A program made the position numbers and the translations under genes. From NCBI GenBank assembly GCA_963556195.1, contig OY744533.1:51407808-51471807 (forward strand): 64,000 nucleotides of DNA. Reading direction: 5' to 3'. Positions within the stretch are counted from its first letter, which is position 1. The number at the start of each line of letters is the position of its first letter. The notes beneath the pieces were generated by a model. That model saw only the letters and a list, made by a program, of their open reading frames with translations. It ran no database searches and was not told where the DNA came from. This DNA comes from Sepiola atlantica (lineage: Eukaryota; Mollusca; Cephalopoda; Sepiida; Sepiolidae). Of this stretch, positions 48,448 to 59,387 are shown piece after piece.

Positions 48448-48630
48448 TAGTGTGTTCGTTAGCTCAAATGGTAAGACATCTGACACCAGTAATTGGTCAC
48501 AGTTAGTAGTAGCCAAGCTTCTGGGTTTCAGATCTTGGGGTTGATGATGCGTTCACTGTGTTGCATCACGCTGATGAGTTATGAAATGAAACGGCTGTCA
48601 ATGGATGACTAAATTTTATGCCCCTCTCTC
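48448..48630 (+). mobile_element. tRNA-derived SINE S3
   Basis: The head GTGTTCGTTAGCTCAAATGG resembles a tRNA 5' half with an A box, and GGGTTTCAGATC at 48523 resembles a B box. The cloverleaf is poor. The body contains ACTGTGTTGCATCACGCTGA and ends in the (CT)/(TG)/(TA) microsatellite. Confidence 0.6.
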
Positions 48631-48636
48631 TCTGTC

Positions 48637-48702
<66 letters not shown>

Positions 48703-48708
48703 TATACT
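48625..48708. repeat. Compound (CT)n(TG)n(TA)n microsatellite
   Basis: Successive CT, TG and long TA runs. Confidence 0.9.
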
Positions 48709-49345
48709 AGCAGGAAGATCCGACGTTGCTCAAGATTGAATGAGGATCACTATTGTGTACATTTTTGCTATGCTCATAACACTATACTACTTTCTTTGTT
48801 TTTTACTGCTCCCATTTCACCCCCTAATATAGTCGGTAGAGGCTGAAATGTTGAAAAACTCTCCGAATTAGTGTCTTATACATATGGTTTAAATTTCATT
48901 AAAATCGGATATACATATTTGAAGTTTTAGGAAGTTTTGTCCCCATAAGTCATTTAGAGATGGGGGCACATAGATATTCAGCACGTAGAGGGTAACGTTG
49001 AGATAAGGAACAACTTCCATTGTCTTCCCCAGAGAATTTTATACATATGTATTAAATTTCATCAAAATAGAATATATTTGAAATTTTAAAGGAGGTTCGG
49101 CCCCATAGCTCACTTAGAGATTTGGGACGATTTCCGTTGCCATCCTCGGAAAATTTTATACATTTGATTTAAATTTCATAAAAATAGGATGTATTTAAAG
49201 TTTTAAGGCGGTTATGCCCTCTTAGGTGTGTACTTAGAGATTTGGAAAGACTTCCATTGTCTTCCCCGGTAAACTTTACGTGCGAATACACTTTTAGATT
49301 TTATGTAGATTCTCTAGCTTTTCTTCCTATACGGAACACACAAAC
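48709..49345. repeat. Element with four degenerate internal units of about 115-130 bases
   Basis: Between ACTAGCAGGAAGATCCGACG (48706) and CTCTAGCTTTTCTTCCTATACG (49310), four related segments repeat the pattern TTTTATACAT...TTTAAATTTCAT.AAAAT, then GAAGTTTTA, CCCC, TTAGAGAT and TTCCATTGTCTTCCCC. The layout resembles repeat arrays found in non-autonomous DNA elements. The class is unknown. Confidence 0.55.
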
Positions 49346-49875
49346 ATCACAGAGACATTGTGTTATATTATGCACACACATTAAAATATGTTAAACAATT
49401 TTTACTTAGTCTGCAAAAGAAACGTATTCATACTCTATCTTGTTCTGCTAAAATCAAAATAACTCTATAAATCTGTATATAATACTGCAAAACTGCTTTT
49501 AGACCATTATCTTTAATCCTTAAAAGTTGCTACTACGGTCTTGTAAAAAATGACTTTAATGTATTGCTTCATAGTATTATGATGCAAAGAAGGCGTGGTC
49601 AGTAACAGGAGTCATTTTAGGTTGCATTTTGTAAATAGAAGTAAGATTAGGTCGGCTTATCTTATGATTCTGATTCTTCGTTTATATGCTTAGCCCCCCC
49701 CCCCCCTCTCAGTTTTTCTTACTGTAATATTTGACTCTTCCAACTTGAAATTAAAATAAGATGTTAATTACAATATGGATTTTTCTAGGAAAACAAATTC
49801 AATATTTTATAATTTGCTACATGTCTGTCACTGCACCACATCAAAAGTAGTCGACAAAAAGCAATGATATCTTTG
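49346..49875. other. Non-coding stretch
   Basis: A poly(C) run lies at 49694-49706; no gene was recognised. Confidence 0.4.
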
Positions 49876-50239
49876 TGTTATGTTCTCACTTACCGAGACG
49901 TGTATAAATCATTATACACCCGTTGTTGGAAGCCCAGGTTTTGGATCGTCTGTTGACAAGGAATATTAATAACAAAAAAGACTCACAGAAAATAAAACAG
50001 ATAGGTTACTTGCATGTGCGCAAGAGACAGACAGACAGACAGACAGCTTATCTTGCTACATCTAGCTACATTGTACATACGGGGATGGTGTCCTTTACAC
50101 GTCTTCTCTGCTTGAAGTGTTGCCAGGAATAAAACAGAAAAATCTCCGTCCGGAAGTCACATAATTTTGTCAACTTCCATTCTGGAATCACCTCTGACTC
50201 TTAGGTGTCACTCAAAATGTTCTATTTTGTTATGTAACA
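49876..50239 (+). mobile_element. Solo LTR (LTR family 1, copy 2)
   Basis: Starts TGTTATGTTCTCACTTACCG and ends TTATGTAACA, giving TG...CA boundaries. It includes the hairpin GTGTATAAATCATTATACAC, which holds a TATAAA motif, and a (GACA)n patch. It shares its length and order of blocks with 26036-26470 and 58451-58890. No clear target duplication is visible, and no internal domain follows. Confidence 0.65.
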
Positions 50240-50949
50240 GTTGTAGAGCTATCTGTAAAGTACCGGGTACATAACGTATTTGAGAACAGATTTATACATA
50301 CACAAAAATGACTCTTATGGTCAGATGATAATGTCTTTTTACTGAAAAACGTTTTTGATGATAAGAACAAATATATTCAAGAATATTCTGCTAAAATGAA
50401 TTTTAGCGGAATAGGGTTTTTTTTAAATCAAGAAAAAAAATGGATTTGCGCTTTAATCGCTAGAGCCTACCATCTATGTGAGTTCTATGCTTTTTGGTCG
50501 AAATCTGCTTTTTTTTTTAAATAACAAAAAATTGACTTCTGCCAAATCACTAGAACCGTACCTCTTTATTTTTTCATCGTTATTTAAATGGATTTTCTCT
50601 TTATTTTTATTTCTTTATCTTTATTTCTCTTTTCCTCTTTTTGTCTCTTCCTCTCTCCGTCTTGCCTTCTTTTTCCTTCTTATGATAGTTCTCTCTAAAA
50701 ACTGAAGAAGTTAATTTTGCCGTGAAGGCTAAGACTTCAAACTACTAATAGGAGAGTTAGATGACTTATTTCATCAAAGAATGACTTCCTGTCTCCTTTT
50801 CCTAGATGCACACTTGGTGTCTTTCTCTAAATTTTGACTTTCTTAGTTAAAATTGATTGGGAAATACATCTCGATTTCAACCTTTTTTTGTGCCATTGAC
50901 GACTCGCATCCCTGATATTGTTTTGTATTTTATTCAGTAAAGTCTACAT
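50240..50949. other. A/T-rich non-coding stretch
   Basis: Pyrimidine-rich around 50590-50690. No gene was recognised. Confidence 0.4.
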
Positions 50950-51655
50950 CAGCTTCGGTAACGTCTTTTATGTAAGGTATGAATTACCTACTTCTAGGAT
51001 CAGATGGTCCTTGTCCTAACTCTAAGGAAACTTTTAGCGATTAGTGTTATACGGGTACTCATTAGCCTTTTTCTCATCTATGCTCCATACATAGTAGTTC
51101 AAAGATTGATATCTGGGGAGCTAGGAGGTCAAATGTTCATGTTATCATCCGTTTCTGCATTCCATGAGTCTTGTGTGGCGATTCCTTTACCATTTTTGAT
51201 CGCATAAAATGACCTTTACTCATCAACTAAAACTTGTATCTGATGTTTTTGTGGACGACCTTTCAGATTGTTCCTTCAGACACACAATGTTCATTTACAA
51301 TCCACCTCATGGATCTTATAGGATTACCACCAACGGTGTGCTGTACTTTCCAAATAAATTCAGGTGTTCTAATGCTATCAGTGTATTTGAGATGTCTATG
51401 CCGTTTTGATAATGCTGATACTTTTCCATCTTAAGCCTTTAACTCTGCTAATTTTGTAAACGAAATGTGAAGCAACTTTTAAAAATGGTTTTATTTCTAA
51501 TTGCTCTATTCAGCCTTTATAGAAGCAATAACCGAATCCCTCTTCATTTTCTTGTGTAAGTGTACGGGCTGCTATTGATAATTCTCAAATATAGAAAATA
51601 TACTCAGATCATCCTCCCGTTATAGTAAAAAAAATACCTTATGCACCCTGTATTT
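50950..51655 (-). mobile_element. Decayed mariner element, internally deleted
   Basis: Minus-strand fragments in several frames match mariner transposase order: NEHCVSEGTI then VVHKNIRYKF (DNA-binding helices), then GHF, then PSSPDINL (third catalytic aspartate), a TTMYGA-type piece and KETNEYPYNTN-like residues. Most of the catalytic core between the helices and the third aspartate is missing. An ACCCTGTATT end like that of 43930 lies at about 51645. It is clearly inactive. Confidence 0.6.
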
Positions 51656-51867
51656 TAGACATTATTTTTGGAAAATCGATCTACAAAATAAGTTTTTCGG
51701 GATTTTTCAAAAAATCCCTACTAATTAACTTTTGTTTCTAAAAAAAACAAACTATTATTTTAGTATTTTAGAAGGGGGTTCCCATTCCTGTTTAAATTTT
51801 AAGGTAGAGTGAACATCCACTTCCAGACAAGTAAGCATTGGAGAGACGGGTAACATACACAGATGGA
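51656..51867. other. Short spacer
   Basis: Nothing was recognised. Confidence 0.4.
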
Positions 51868-52277
51868 AAGAAGCAAATAGACACCTTTATTATTAATAAT
51901 AATGAAGATTGCTGTTAGAGTGTCCTGATGGACATAGGAAAGATAATATTGATTATTTTCCTTCGCTTATGAATTGGAGAATCACTCTGTTATCATTAGA
52001 AAGTGTTTGTGGAAATTTGATTCTGATTAATTCCACCTTCGTATAAACATAATACGGCTCCTCTGAAACTGAGAATTCAAATGCTTCTTTGGCCCATGTC
52101 ATACTTAAATGGCGATATATGATAGATATATTTATATCCGAAGCAAAATTAGTATAAAATATCGATATTTCAAACTTTTACTGCTGCTTTGTACGGCTAC
52201 GAGTGCTGGCCGTCAGCGAAGGAAGCAAACACTTTAAACATGTATAAATTATTTTTGTGCAGTGTTTATTTATTTCA
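51868..52277 (+). repeat. Dispersed repeat R2, copy 2
   Basis: Collinear with 8229-8655 with substitutions and small indels throughout. Confidence 0.75.
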
Positions 52278-52724
52278 TGTAATCTATAGGAAAACTATCA
52301 CTCAAATTTTAGGTGAATTAGTGAAACATGAGTAATGGATCCCATAAATTGCTAAGCAAAAAATAAACAAGGCCAATAGTTGTTCTTTGCAAGAAAATTA
52401 GCCGGCTTTTCCTTCTCTATTGGTTTGTCTGACAACTGACAGATAATAAAAGTAGTTTAGTATCTTTTTGTAGAGGGCAAGGTCATAGTGTTTTCTGATC
52501 GGTACTTTCCGAACTCAGGAGTAACTACTTGAGTCTTCTTCATTAGCACTCGATAAATGTGCCATATTGTGTATGGATGTGTGTCCCTTGAGGTATTTCC
52601 AACATGGATGATTATGTTCATCACTGCCATGTTAATGTTTTGGCTTTGGATTCAATTACTTTGTCTCTGAATTTATCACAGTCAGTTAAAACTACCTTGT
52701 TTTGAAGTGATTCTACCTTCCTCT
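52278..52724. other. Non-coding stretch
   Basis: No gene was recognised. Confidence 0.4.
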
Positions 52725-52832
52725 CCCCTTTTTTTTATTATGCCACTTAATTATCTTTCATTCTTTTCATCTCCTTATATCAAGTGGCTTCATGTCTTGT
52801 CTGGAGCGACTTCAATAAAAAAAATGAAGGGA
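52725..52832 (+). mobile_element. LINE 3' tail, as in the copy at 9440-10005
   Basis: CTCCTTATATCAAGTGGCTTC and GTCTGGAGCGACTTC match 9945-9993, followed by an A-rich tail. Only the 3' UTR is present. Confidence 0.75.
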
Positions 52833-52909
52833 GTAAAGAGAAAATTAACTGAACACAAACATATTTATATACTTACAACTTTATTATATTTATTTATTGA
52901 TTTGTTTGT

Positions 52910-53862
52910 ACGAGTTGTCCGGAAGAGATGCTTTATGCTGATGATTTAGTGCTTGCCTGTGAAACAATGGAAGGTCTACTTAAATGAAAGACTTTGAAGA
53001 ATTCTATGGAAAATAAATGTCTTAGAGTGAATCTTACCGATACTAAAGTGATGATCAGTAGTGGAAAGCCCAGAAAGAGAAAAGTTCCCTTGTTCAGTTT
53101 GTGGAAAGTGAGTGGAATGCAATTCAACTATTTTGTGGTACTTGTAAACATTGAGTACATAAGAAGTGCAGTGGGATTACTGGTAAGTTGAAAGATGATA
53201 ACCAATTTGTGTGCAAGAAGTGTAAGACAATTGAGATGGATGAGAACTCAGATGTGAAGAAAATGTATTTGAATGGTGTTAAGTAATTTTGCTATCTTGG
53301 TGATACCATTGGAGCACAGGGAAGAGCAGGTGTTAGTGTGGCTGCAAGAGATAGAAGTGGATGGAATAAGTTCAGGGAATTTCTGCCATTACTAATGAGC
53401 ATAGCGTTACCACTGTTGACCAAGGGAAAAGTCTATCAGGCATCTGTACACAGTGTGATTATGTATGAAAGTGAAACCTGGCCAGTGAGAGTTGAGGACA
53501 TGCATTGTATTATGAGAATGATATAATGGATGTGTAATGTGAATCTTAAAAACAGGCTTAGATCTGATGACCTCAGAGGAAAATTAAATCTTAACAATAT
53601 AAGGAGATGTTTGCAGAACAGGATACTTTGTTGGTATGGTCATATTAAAATAATGGATGAGAGTTCTTGTGTTAGTAGATGCAGGAGAGTTGGGGTAACA
53701 GGCCCAGGAAAACATGAAAGTGATGAGAATGAATTTGAGAGAAAGAGAGATAAAGACCTAGCCAGAAATAGGTTAGTTTGGAAGTCAATTTTTAAAAGTC
53801 GTCTAACACATGCCAGCATGTAAAATGGACGTTAAACCAAATACAATGATGTATGTGGATTG
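52910..53862 (+). mobile_element. LINE fragment with reverse-transcriptase YADD box; family A, longest copy
   Basis: Begins with EEMLYADDLVLACETMEGLL, the catalytic palm motif of reverse transcriptase, followed by RVNLTDTKVMISSGK. After a frameshift come the KKCSGITG/CKKCK cysteine segment, then the frame 53338-53526 (SGWNKFREFLPLL, LTKGKVYQASVHSVIMYESE, TWPVRVED). The frame 53530-53823 follows (MCNVNLKNRLRSDDL, ILCWYGHI, then LVWKSIFKSRLTHASM and a stop). At least two stops and two shifts are present, so it is a pseudogene. It defines the domain order for the shorter copies. Confidence 0.85.
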
Positions 53863-54454
53863 TAAAGTTGAATGATTTTGTAATATTGCATGAGGAGTTC
53901 TTCGATCCCCATCAAATGGCCCATAATCTTTTCGTTGACAGAAAACGGCCGAGTTTCTCATTGACACATTGTAAGTACTTAGCTCTGTGGGTAATGACGT
54001 CTAGTTGTAAAGTTGGTCATAGTGATTATGTATCAGCCAAAGTTTCTATGTCTTCTTTGGTGTGATGATTGCAGCCATCTTCTTCTTTGTCCTTGTAATA
54101 ATGTAACAAATAATTAAAACAAAAGACGCCAACAACGTACTTGTTCAATGGCGTCATGCTCTTTGATGTATTATTCTTTCACAGCTCTGCAAATTAACAC
54201 ATTACGTAAACTTGTCTTTGTTGGTTTTGTCGCGGGGGGGGGGGGGGGGGGGCGAGTGAAGGCAGTTTCAAAAATGATGTCCGAACCCAATCCGTTCATC
54301 TGCCGAAGAGAAGCCTTTTCTCTCTTGATTGCTATGTGTCACTTCAAACTTCCTGTTCATGACGTCATATCCTGACATCAACCAATCAATTTTATTGACA
54401 AAAAAATAGCAAACGTGCAACAAGCCATGTAAAAGACAACAACAGATATTGCAT
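53863..54454. other. Non-coding stretch with the longest poly(G) run
   Basis: A run of about 19 G lies at 54234-54252. No gene was recognised. Confidence 0.5.
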
Positions 54455-54690
54455 CTATATACCATCTGAATGTCTGTCGAAGGCCACTTTAAACCTGGGT
54501 ATGGTAGGCATCATCATGACCTCCTCTGGGAGACTGTTCCAAGTTGCAGAAATACAGACAAAAAATGCTGCCTTTCTTCTGTTGAGCTGAAAGTAACGAT
54601 GGTATATTTTCTGCGGGTGACCGCAACTAGGTGTTATGTTGAAAAACTCCTTTAAAGGTAGATTTACATTGCCGTTAATGATATTGTATG
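54455..54690 (-). mobile_element. LINE 3' end, CR1/L2-like; family D
   Basis: The minus strand reads NVNLPLKEFFNITPSCGHPQ, then KIYHRYFQLNRRKAAFFVC, then TWNSLPEEVMMMPTIPRFKV and AFDRHSDGI, an uninterrupted CR1/L2-type C-terminus. A plus-strand relative is at 38270-38510. Confidence 0.85.
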
Positions 54691-55108
54691 CTGGAATTAG
54701 TTCTATTTCTAATCGAATTTTCCACTTTTTTTTCTTTGCTTAATTTGTGTCAGAAATACCGTTTTTAACACTAGTTTTACACACCCACGTCCAATATCGC
54801 TACGATTTCCCTTTGTTGTGGATGTGTGAAAAAGAAATCAATTACTGTGTATGAAACAATCTATTTGCTTGCGTGAATTTCAGTGTACAAGCCAGTGTGT
54901 GCATGCATTTCATTGTACCAGTGCATGCACCTATGCATAAGGCATCATGCACAGTTTTGGTATTGGCTGTTGTGAGGATTGGTGGTTGTTTTCCTTTGTT
55001 TATAGAGGTGAGCAAAAGGAATTAATCTCTGTGTATGAAACAGCATATCTGCGTGTGTGCACGATTTTTAGTATAATTCTGATTTTGCTGTTTATTTTGT
55101 TGTCTTAT

Positions 55109-55156
<48 letters not shown>

Positions 55157-56724
55157 TTAACTGTTTACTGTTTGATTTTAGTGTTGTTGTTTCTAATTAC
55201 GAAGAAATGGCAAACTCCCAGATAATTGTTTTTTTTTAGGCGGGAAAAGAATTAATAATTCTCAAGTGTAACCTAGTTTTGTGGGGCTATCTTAAGGTCA
55301 AACCTTCGGACTGCCTGTGTATGGAGTAAGTCATGTGACTTCTTATTTAATTTTGATTATCTCTGTTATTTTGTATTTATGGAGGCATCTCTTGATTATT
55401 TTCCTTTCTCTTATTCATTGCTCTAAAATATAAGATTTAAATGACAAACATTACCATTTAAAAAAAAAAGAAGTAATAATAATAATAATTTTTTTTTTTT
55501 ACTTACATCCCTAGGAAGTTTACTTGGGGTGCAGTTTTTTGTTGCCGTGAGATGCATCTCTCTTAATTTATACACACTATTCAGAACTATCCGTCATTAC
55601 TTTATGTCCTAATTTCTGTAAATTACAGAAAAAATAAAAATAAAAATAAACAATCTGCTTAATATTGTAATTTGAGACAAATTTATACTCGTTCCTTGAG
55701 CGGTGTCGGTACAGTGCCTGGGTATGTCAATTTCCATCTTTAACTAGCTTCTACCGTTTTGTAGCTAATACGAAGAAAAATATTTGAAATTTTGTGAATA
55801 AAATGTGTTAGTATTTGAATGAGAGAGTAAGTAACTACAATGAATATATTTACGTATTGTTTTATTGGAAAAAACGTTAGAAATTGTTTTTAAAAATAAT
55901 TTGCTTTTAACTAATGCTGAATACCCTTTATGTCTATTTATTTTGTGGATTATCGATAAAAAGTTTACTTATTTAAAAAAAATATTTATGTAACGTTTTT
56001 TATGTTATGTTAATTTCTTTAAATTTATAAAATACGTATCCACCAAATCAATTCTGTATCTCAGTCGAATGTTGCTTCAAAATCGGAAGAGCTGCATTCT
56101 TTCTGTCTTCTTTCCCCCGCCCCCCCCCTATCAACCAAATGCAATGTTAAGAAATGAAAGAAAGAAACCGTAAAGGACAAATGAAGACTTCTTTTCCCTC
56201 TTTCACAAATATTTATTATTAAATTAGTACTCGGTGATTTGAGTAGCAGTATTAGAACTTTTAACTGTGAGGGTGAAAGCTCCTCTGCCTTTCCTTATGA
56301 CTAATAAAAAATAAAATATCGATCAGGACTAAATACTAAAATCGATGAAGTCAACGGAAAAAATCATGGATCAATATTTACCCTATCTGACTAATGAAAT
56401 AGATTTTTGTGTTTACCTTTTTGTTAATAGAGCTATTACTCACAAATATAGAGGGGAAAAAATTGACTTTACTTTACATATGAGATGATAAGAGCAACAT
56501 GAGTGATTTTTTTTTTTTCTTTTTTTTTTTTTTTTTCCCATTATTCTGGACAAAAAAAAATTTGAATATTTATGTCGAATACTAATTCTACGTTTTGTTA
56601 ATAGTCAATAATTTTTTCAAGACTAAATTTAGCTTTGCTTCATCTAAGAAGTAGTAGCAGAGACGATTAAAAAAACTGTTCTTTTAACTTTTGTTCACTC
56701 CGAACAAGGCATATTGCCACATGT
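54691..56724. other. Non-coding stretch
   Basis: Includes a (CT)n run at 55112-55154. No gene was recognised. The frame at 54947-55225 reads through the CT run and has no family resemblance. Confidence 0.4.
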
Positions 56725-57240
56725 AAGATGCTACTGTGATAGGGGTCAGATTTATAGGGGCGACCTGGGTGGGAAGTTGGGCAGGAAGATGTTTGTTCAC
56801 ATTACATTTTAATTTCTGCATGTTGGTATGGTCGGGATGGAGAAAGCAGGGAGGGAATTCCAAAGCAAACTGTCTGGAGAAAGAAGCGATTAGAGTAGAA
56901 AATCTTCCAGCATCTAGGGGTGGGATTTTGCTGCTAGTTGGATGGATTGGGAGTATTTATGTTGAGGGGGGACACAAGTGCAGTAAGTCCATCAGAACGC
57001 ATTCTGTTGAAGTACTTGTAAAACGAACACAGTGCAACTTTGTGGCGATGTGACAGACTTGAACTTGGCAGACCGTGCGGGACCTATTAGGTTAGAAATT
57101 CTTTTTTGTATCTTGTCCAAGAGGGAGAGGCTAGTGGTTGGTGCACCAACCCAGATGTGGCACCAATACTCAATGCATGCGCGAATGGTGGCTTTATAGA
57201 GATAAAGGATACTGACAGGTGTGAGAGGTTTCTAGTCTGG
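56725..57240 (-). mobile_element. LINE 3' end; family E
   Basis: The minus strand carries SILYLYKATIRACIEYWCHI, WVGAPTTSLSLLDKIQKRIS and NLIGPARSAKF, then frameshifted C-terminal pieces. It matches 44030-44570 inverted. The region 56736-57053 on the plus strand is an antisense artefact. Confidence 0.75.
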
Positions 57241-57479
57241 TGGAGGGAGTCGATTTTCTTTTGTCGCAGATGATTTTGTTGAGTGGGTAATGAATTTTAA
57301 TGACAATAATGAAATAAATAAAAAAGAATAAAAATACTAATACAAACAATAAAAAGATGATGAAAAAAAAATTTGTTATTTTATTTAATTTAAATTCTCC
57401 ATTGTTAAGGCTCTCAAAAAACATACACAGGTTGCGGACAATATTTGTTCACTGTTCAGGAAAAAATAACACAGCTTTT
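57241..57479. other. A/T-rich spacer
   Basis: Nothing was recognised. Confidence 0.4.
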
Positions 57480-58150
57480 ATTCTTTGCGATTCATTCATC
57501 TAACTTGAATCAGTTTGTCTTCATGACTTGTTCTGTCACTTTCTCTCTGTGAATCTGCCTTTGGGGCTTTGATGAGTATCTTGAGATGACCTCGGAATCG
57601 GCCACAAGTCTTCGTCACTGTCTTCCAACTTAGGTCTCAGAAGACTAGTCATCCTGGCCTTTAGCATGTCATCTTTCGTGTTTCAGCTTGATCTGTGGGT
57701 GTGTCCCCCCCCCCCCCTACACACACACAAAGAAGTTAAGAGGGTTGCAGTCAACTGAGCTGGGAAACCAAATGTCAGGTTAAGTGTGGTCGACAGTTCT
57801 CTGACAACCAGGTCTGGGTCTTTCAGCTGGTATGGAAAACCGTTGAGTTTTGCTGCCACACATACGGCCTACCTGCAGCTATCTGGTTGATCCATGATTT
57901 CACTACTCTGCTCAGAACACAAATGCATCCATCAGTGTTCAGCTTGAAACCTTTGTTGGGTTCATTGTTGATGATCATCTGAACTTCGGCGACAAACTCT
58001 GGCATTCTGACAGTGTCAGATGGTCGGTTGTGCATTTATTTCTCTGATGACGCTGAGGAAATCTAGAATCTCCTTTGTTTTTCCGACATGGATTCCAAGG
58101 AGAACTCTGTGTCTCTTCCACAAATATGGAGATTCAAAATTATCCATAAT
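57480..58150 (-). mobile_element. Internally deleted mariner, second copy
   Basis: The minus strand reads PSDTVRMPEFVAEVQMIINN, then GFKLNTDGCICVLSRVVKSW and INQIAAGRPYVWQQNSTVFH. The second catalytic block is altered (QQNS in place of QQDS). Further C-terminal pieces (TWLSEN, NTKDDMLKARM) follow toward 57480 in shifted frames. The jump from the N-terminal motif to LNTDG is at the same place as in 43017-43930, so both derive from one deleted parent. Confidence 0.75.
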
Positions 58151-58309
58151 CAATTATTCTCAAAAAACAAAACAAAACAAACAAAAAAAAACATTTGCAT
58201 AAAATTAGCAACTGAAAATTATGAACAAATATCATCTGTACTCTATACATGTACAGGCCAACTCACCTTTTTAGCATGGACTAGCATGGTTACCCGGCAT
58301 TGCCCGGGA

Positions 58310-58450
58310 GGGCATGAACAACAAAATAGAAGAGTTAAAAAGTGTGTGTAACATCTTTCTTTTAAAACTTCTACCTCTCTCTATCCTCCCTCTCTCACTC
58401 TCTCTTGCTACCTTCCCCTCTCGTTCCCTACTTTCCCTTTTTCCCCACTA
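58310..58450. repeat. Left flank of a repeat split by an LTR
   Basis: AACAACAAAATAGAAGAGTTAA and the following CT-rich stretch match about 43688-43780, which lies inside the mariner element at 43017-43930. The match resumes after the LTR at 58891. A GGCATTGCCCGGGAGGG motif precedes it near 58298. Confidence 0.65.
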
Positions 58451-58890
58451 TGTTATATTTTCACTTACCGAGGCATGTATAAACCATTATACACCAGTGT
58501 CGTTGGGAACCCAAGTTCTGGATTGCCTGTGGATGCAATCACTCGGATACTGATGTTAATTTATAAGGAGGTTTATCAATCAGAAAGGAACAGTCACAGA
58601 GAAAACCCAAGAGACGTACACACGAGAGAGAAAGCAAGATAGGTATGCCTATATGAATCTGTGCTGTACACTCGTTAGGTTGTGCTCCTCCTTGCCCTAA
58701 ATGGGACTAAAATAGGCAATGTTGACTTTCACATCTTCTCTGCTTGAAATGTTACCAGGAAGAGGGGAGAATTTTCTCTCCTTTCCAGTGTCACGTGATT
58801 ATGTTGACTTCCATTTTACAGATCTCACCCCTGACCTCTAGTTGTCACTCAAACTTTCCCATTCAAATAACTGTTTTCCTTATGTAATAA
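58451..58890 (+). mobile_element. Solo LTR inserted in the mariner-derived repeat (LTR family 1, copy 3)
   Basis: Starts TGTTATATTTTCACTTACCG and ends near TTATGTAATA, with the conserved ATGTATAAACCATTATACAC hairpin/TATA region, and CTCTGCTTGAAATGTTACCAGG further in. The sequence on both sides corresponds to continuous DNA at about 43675-43930, giving an empty-site comparison. Confidence 0.7.
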
Positions 58891-59090
58891 TTCCTCCTCT
58901 CTCCCCCCCTCACATTTGTCACTGAAACTTGGTGGACGTGTCAGGCATAGATTGAAGTTTATTTGTACCAAATATGGTTAGATTGCAGAAATGATTTTGA
59001 ATTTTATTAACGACTCCAGGGGTGGGGGCATTTAGGGAGATTCACCTTGTATCAGGGTTGTTCATTTGTGTCATGATATTTATTTGCACT
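58891..59090. repeat. Right flank of the LTR-split repeat
   Basis: CTCCCCCCCTCAC.., GGCATAGATTGAAGTTT, TGTACCAAATATGGTTAGATTGCAG and a CACCTTGTAT end match 43785-43930 of the other mariner copy. Confidence 0.7.
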
Positions 59091-59204
59091 ATTCCTTTAT
59101 TATCAGCCCATCTGAAACGTTTGGGTGGTGATGTGCAAGACATTAAACTGACTGGAAAGTAACAATTCTGTACAATGCATGCTAACTCAGCTTGCTTAAA
59201 ACAC

Positions 59205-59335
59205 TTCTTGGTGAAACGGTCATTATGCTTTTCTTAAGGTTTGCAGCCTTATATGCAGCACACCAAACCTGCATACAGTCCATGGTACTCCTCTGACTGA
59301 GCAGTTATGTCTTCCCGTTGTCAATCATTGAATTA
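59205..59335 (+). repeat. Dispersed repeat R3, copy 2
   Basis: Matches 47204-47345 in the same orientation (see that entry). It lies just beyond the integrase fragment. Confidence 0.7.
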
Positions 59336-59387
59336 AAAAACAATAACAAATAATAGTTAATTAATAGAATATTCTTTTTCAAAACTA

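Noticed and set aside
51004..51434. Plus-strand membrane-like frames (67 and 66 codons)
   Set aside because: The minus strand shows mariner transposase pieces here; the hydrophobic look is the antisense of them.
52910..53862. Intact reverse transcriptase gene
   Set aside because: A YADD box is present, but stops and frameshifts break it and most of the RT domain is absent.
56736..57053. 105-codon plus-strand gene
   Set aside because: Antisense of a LINE C-terminus that reads better on the minus strand.
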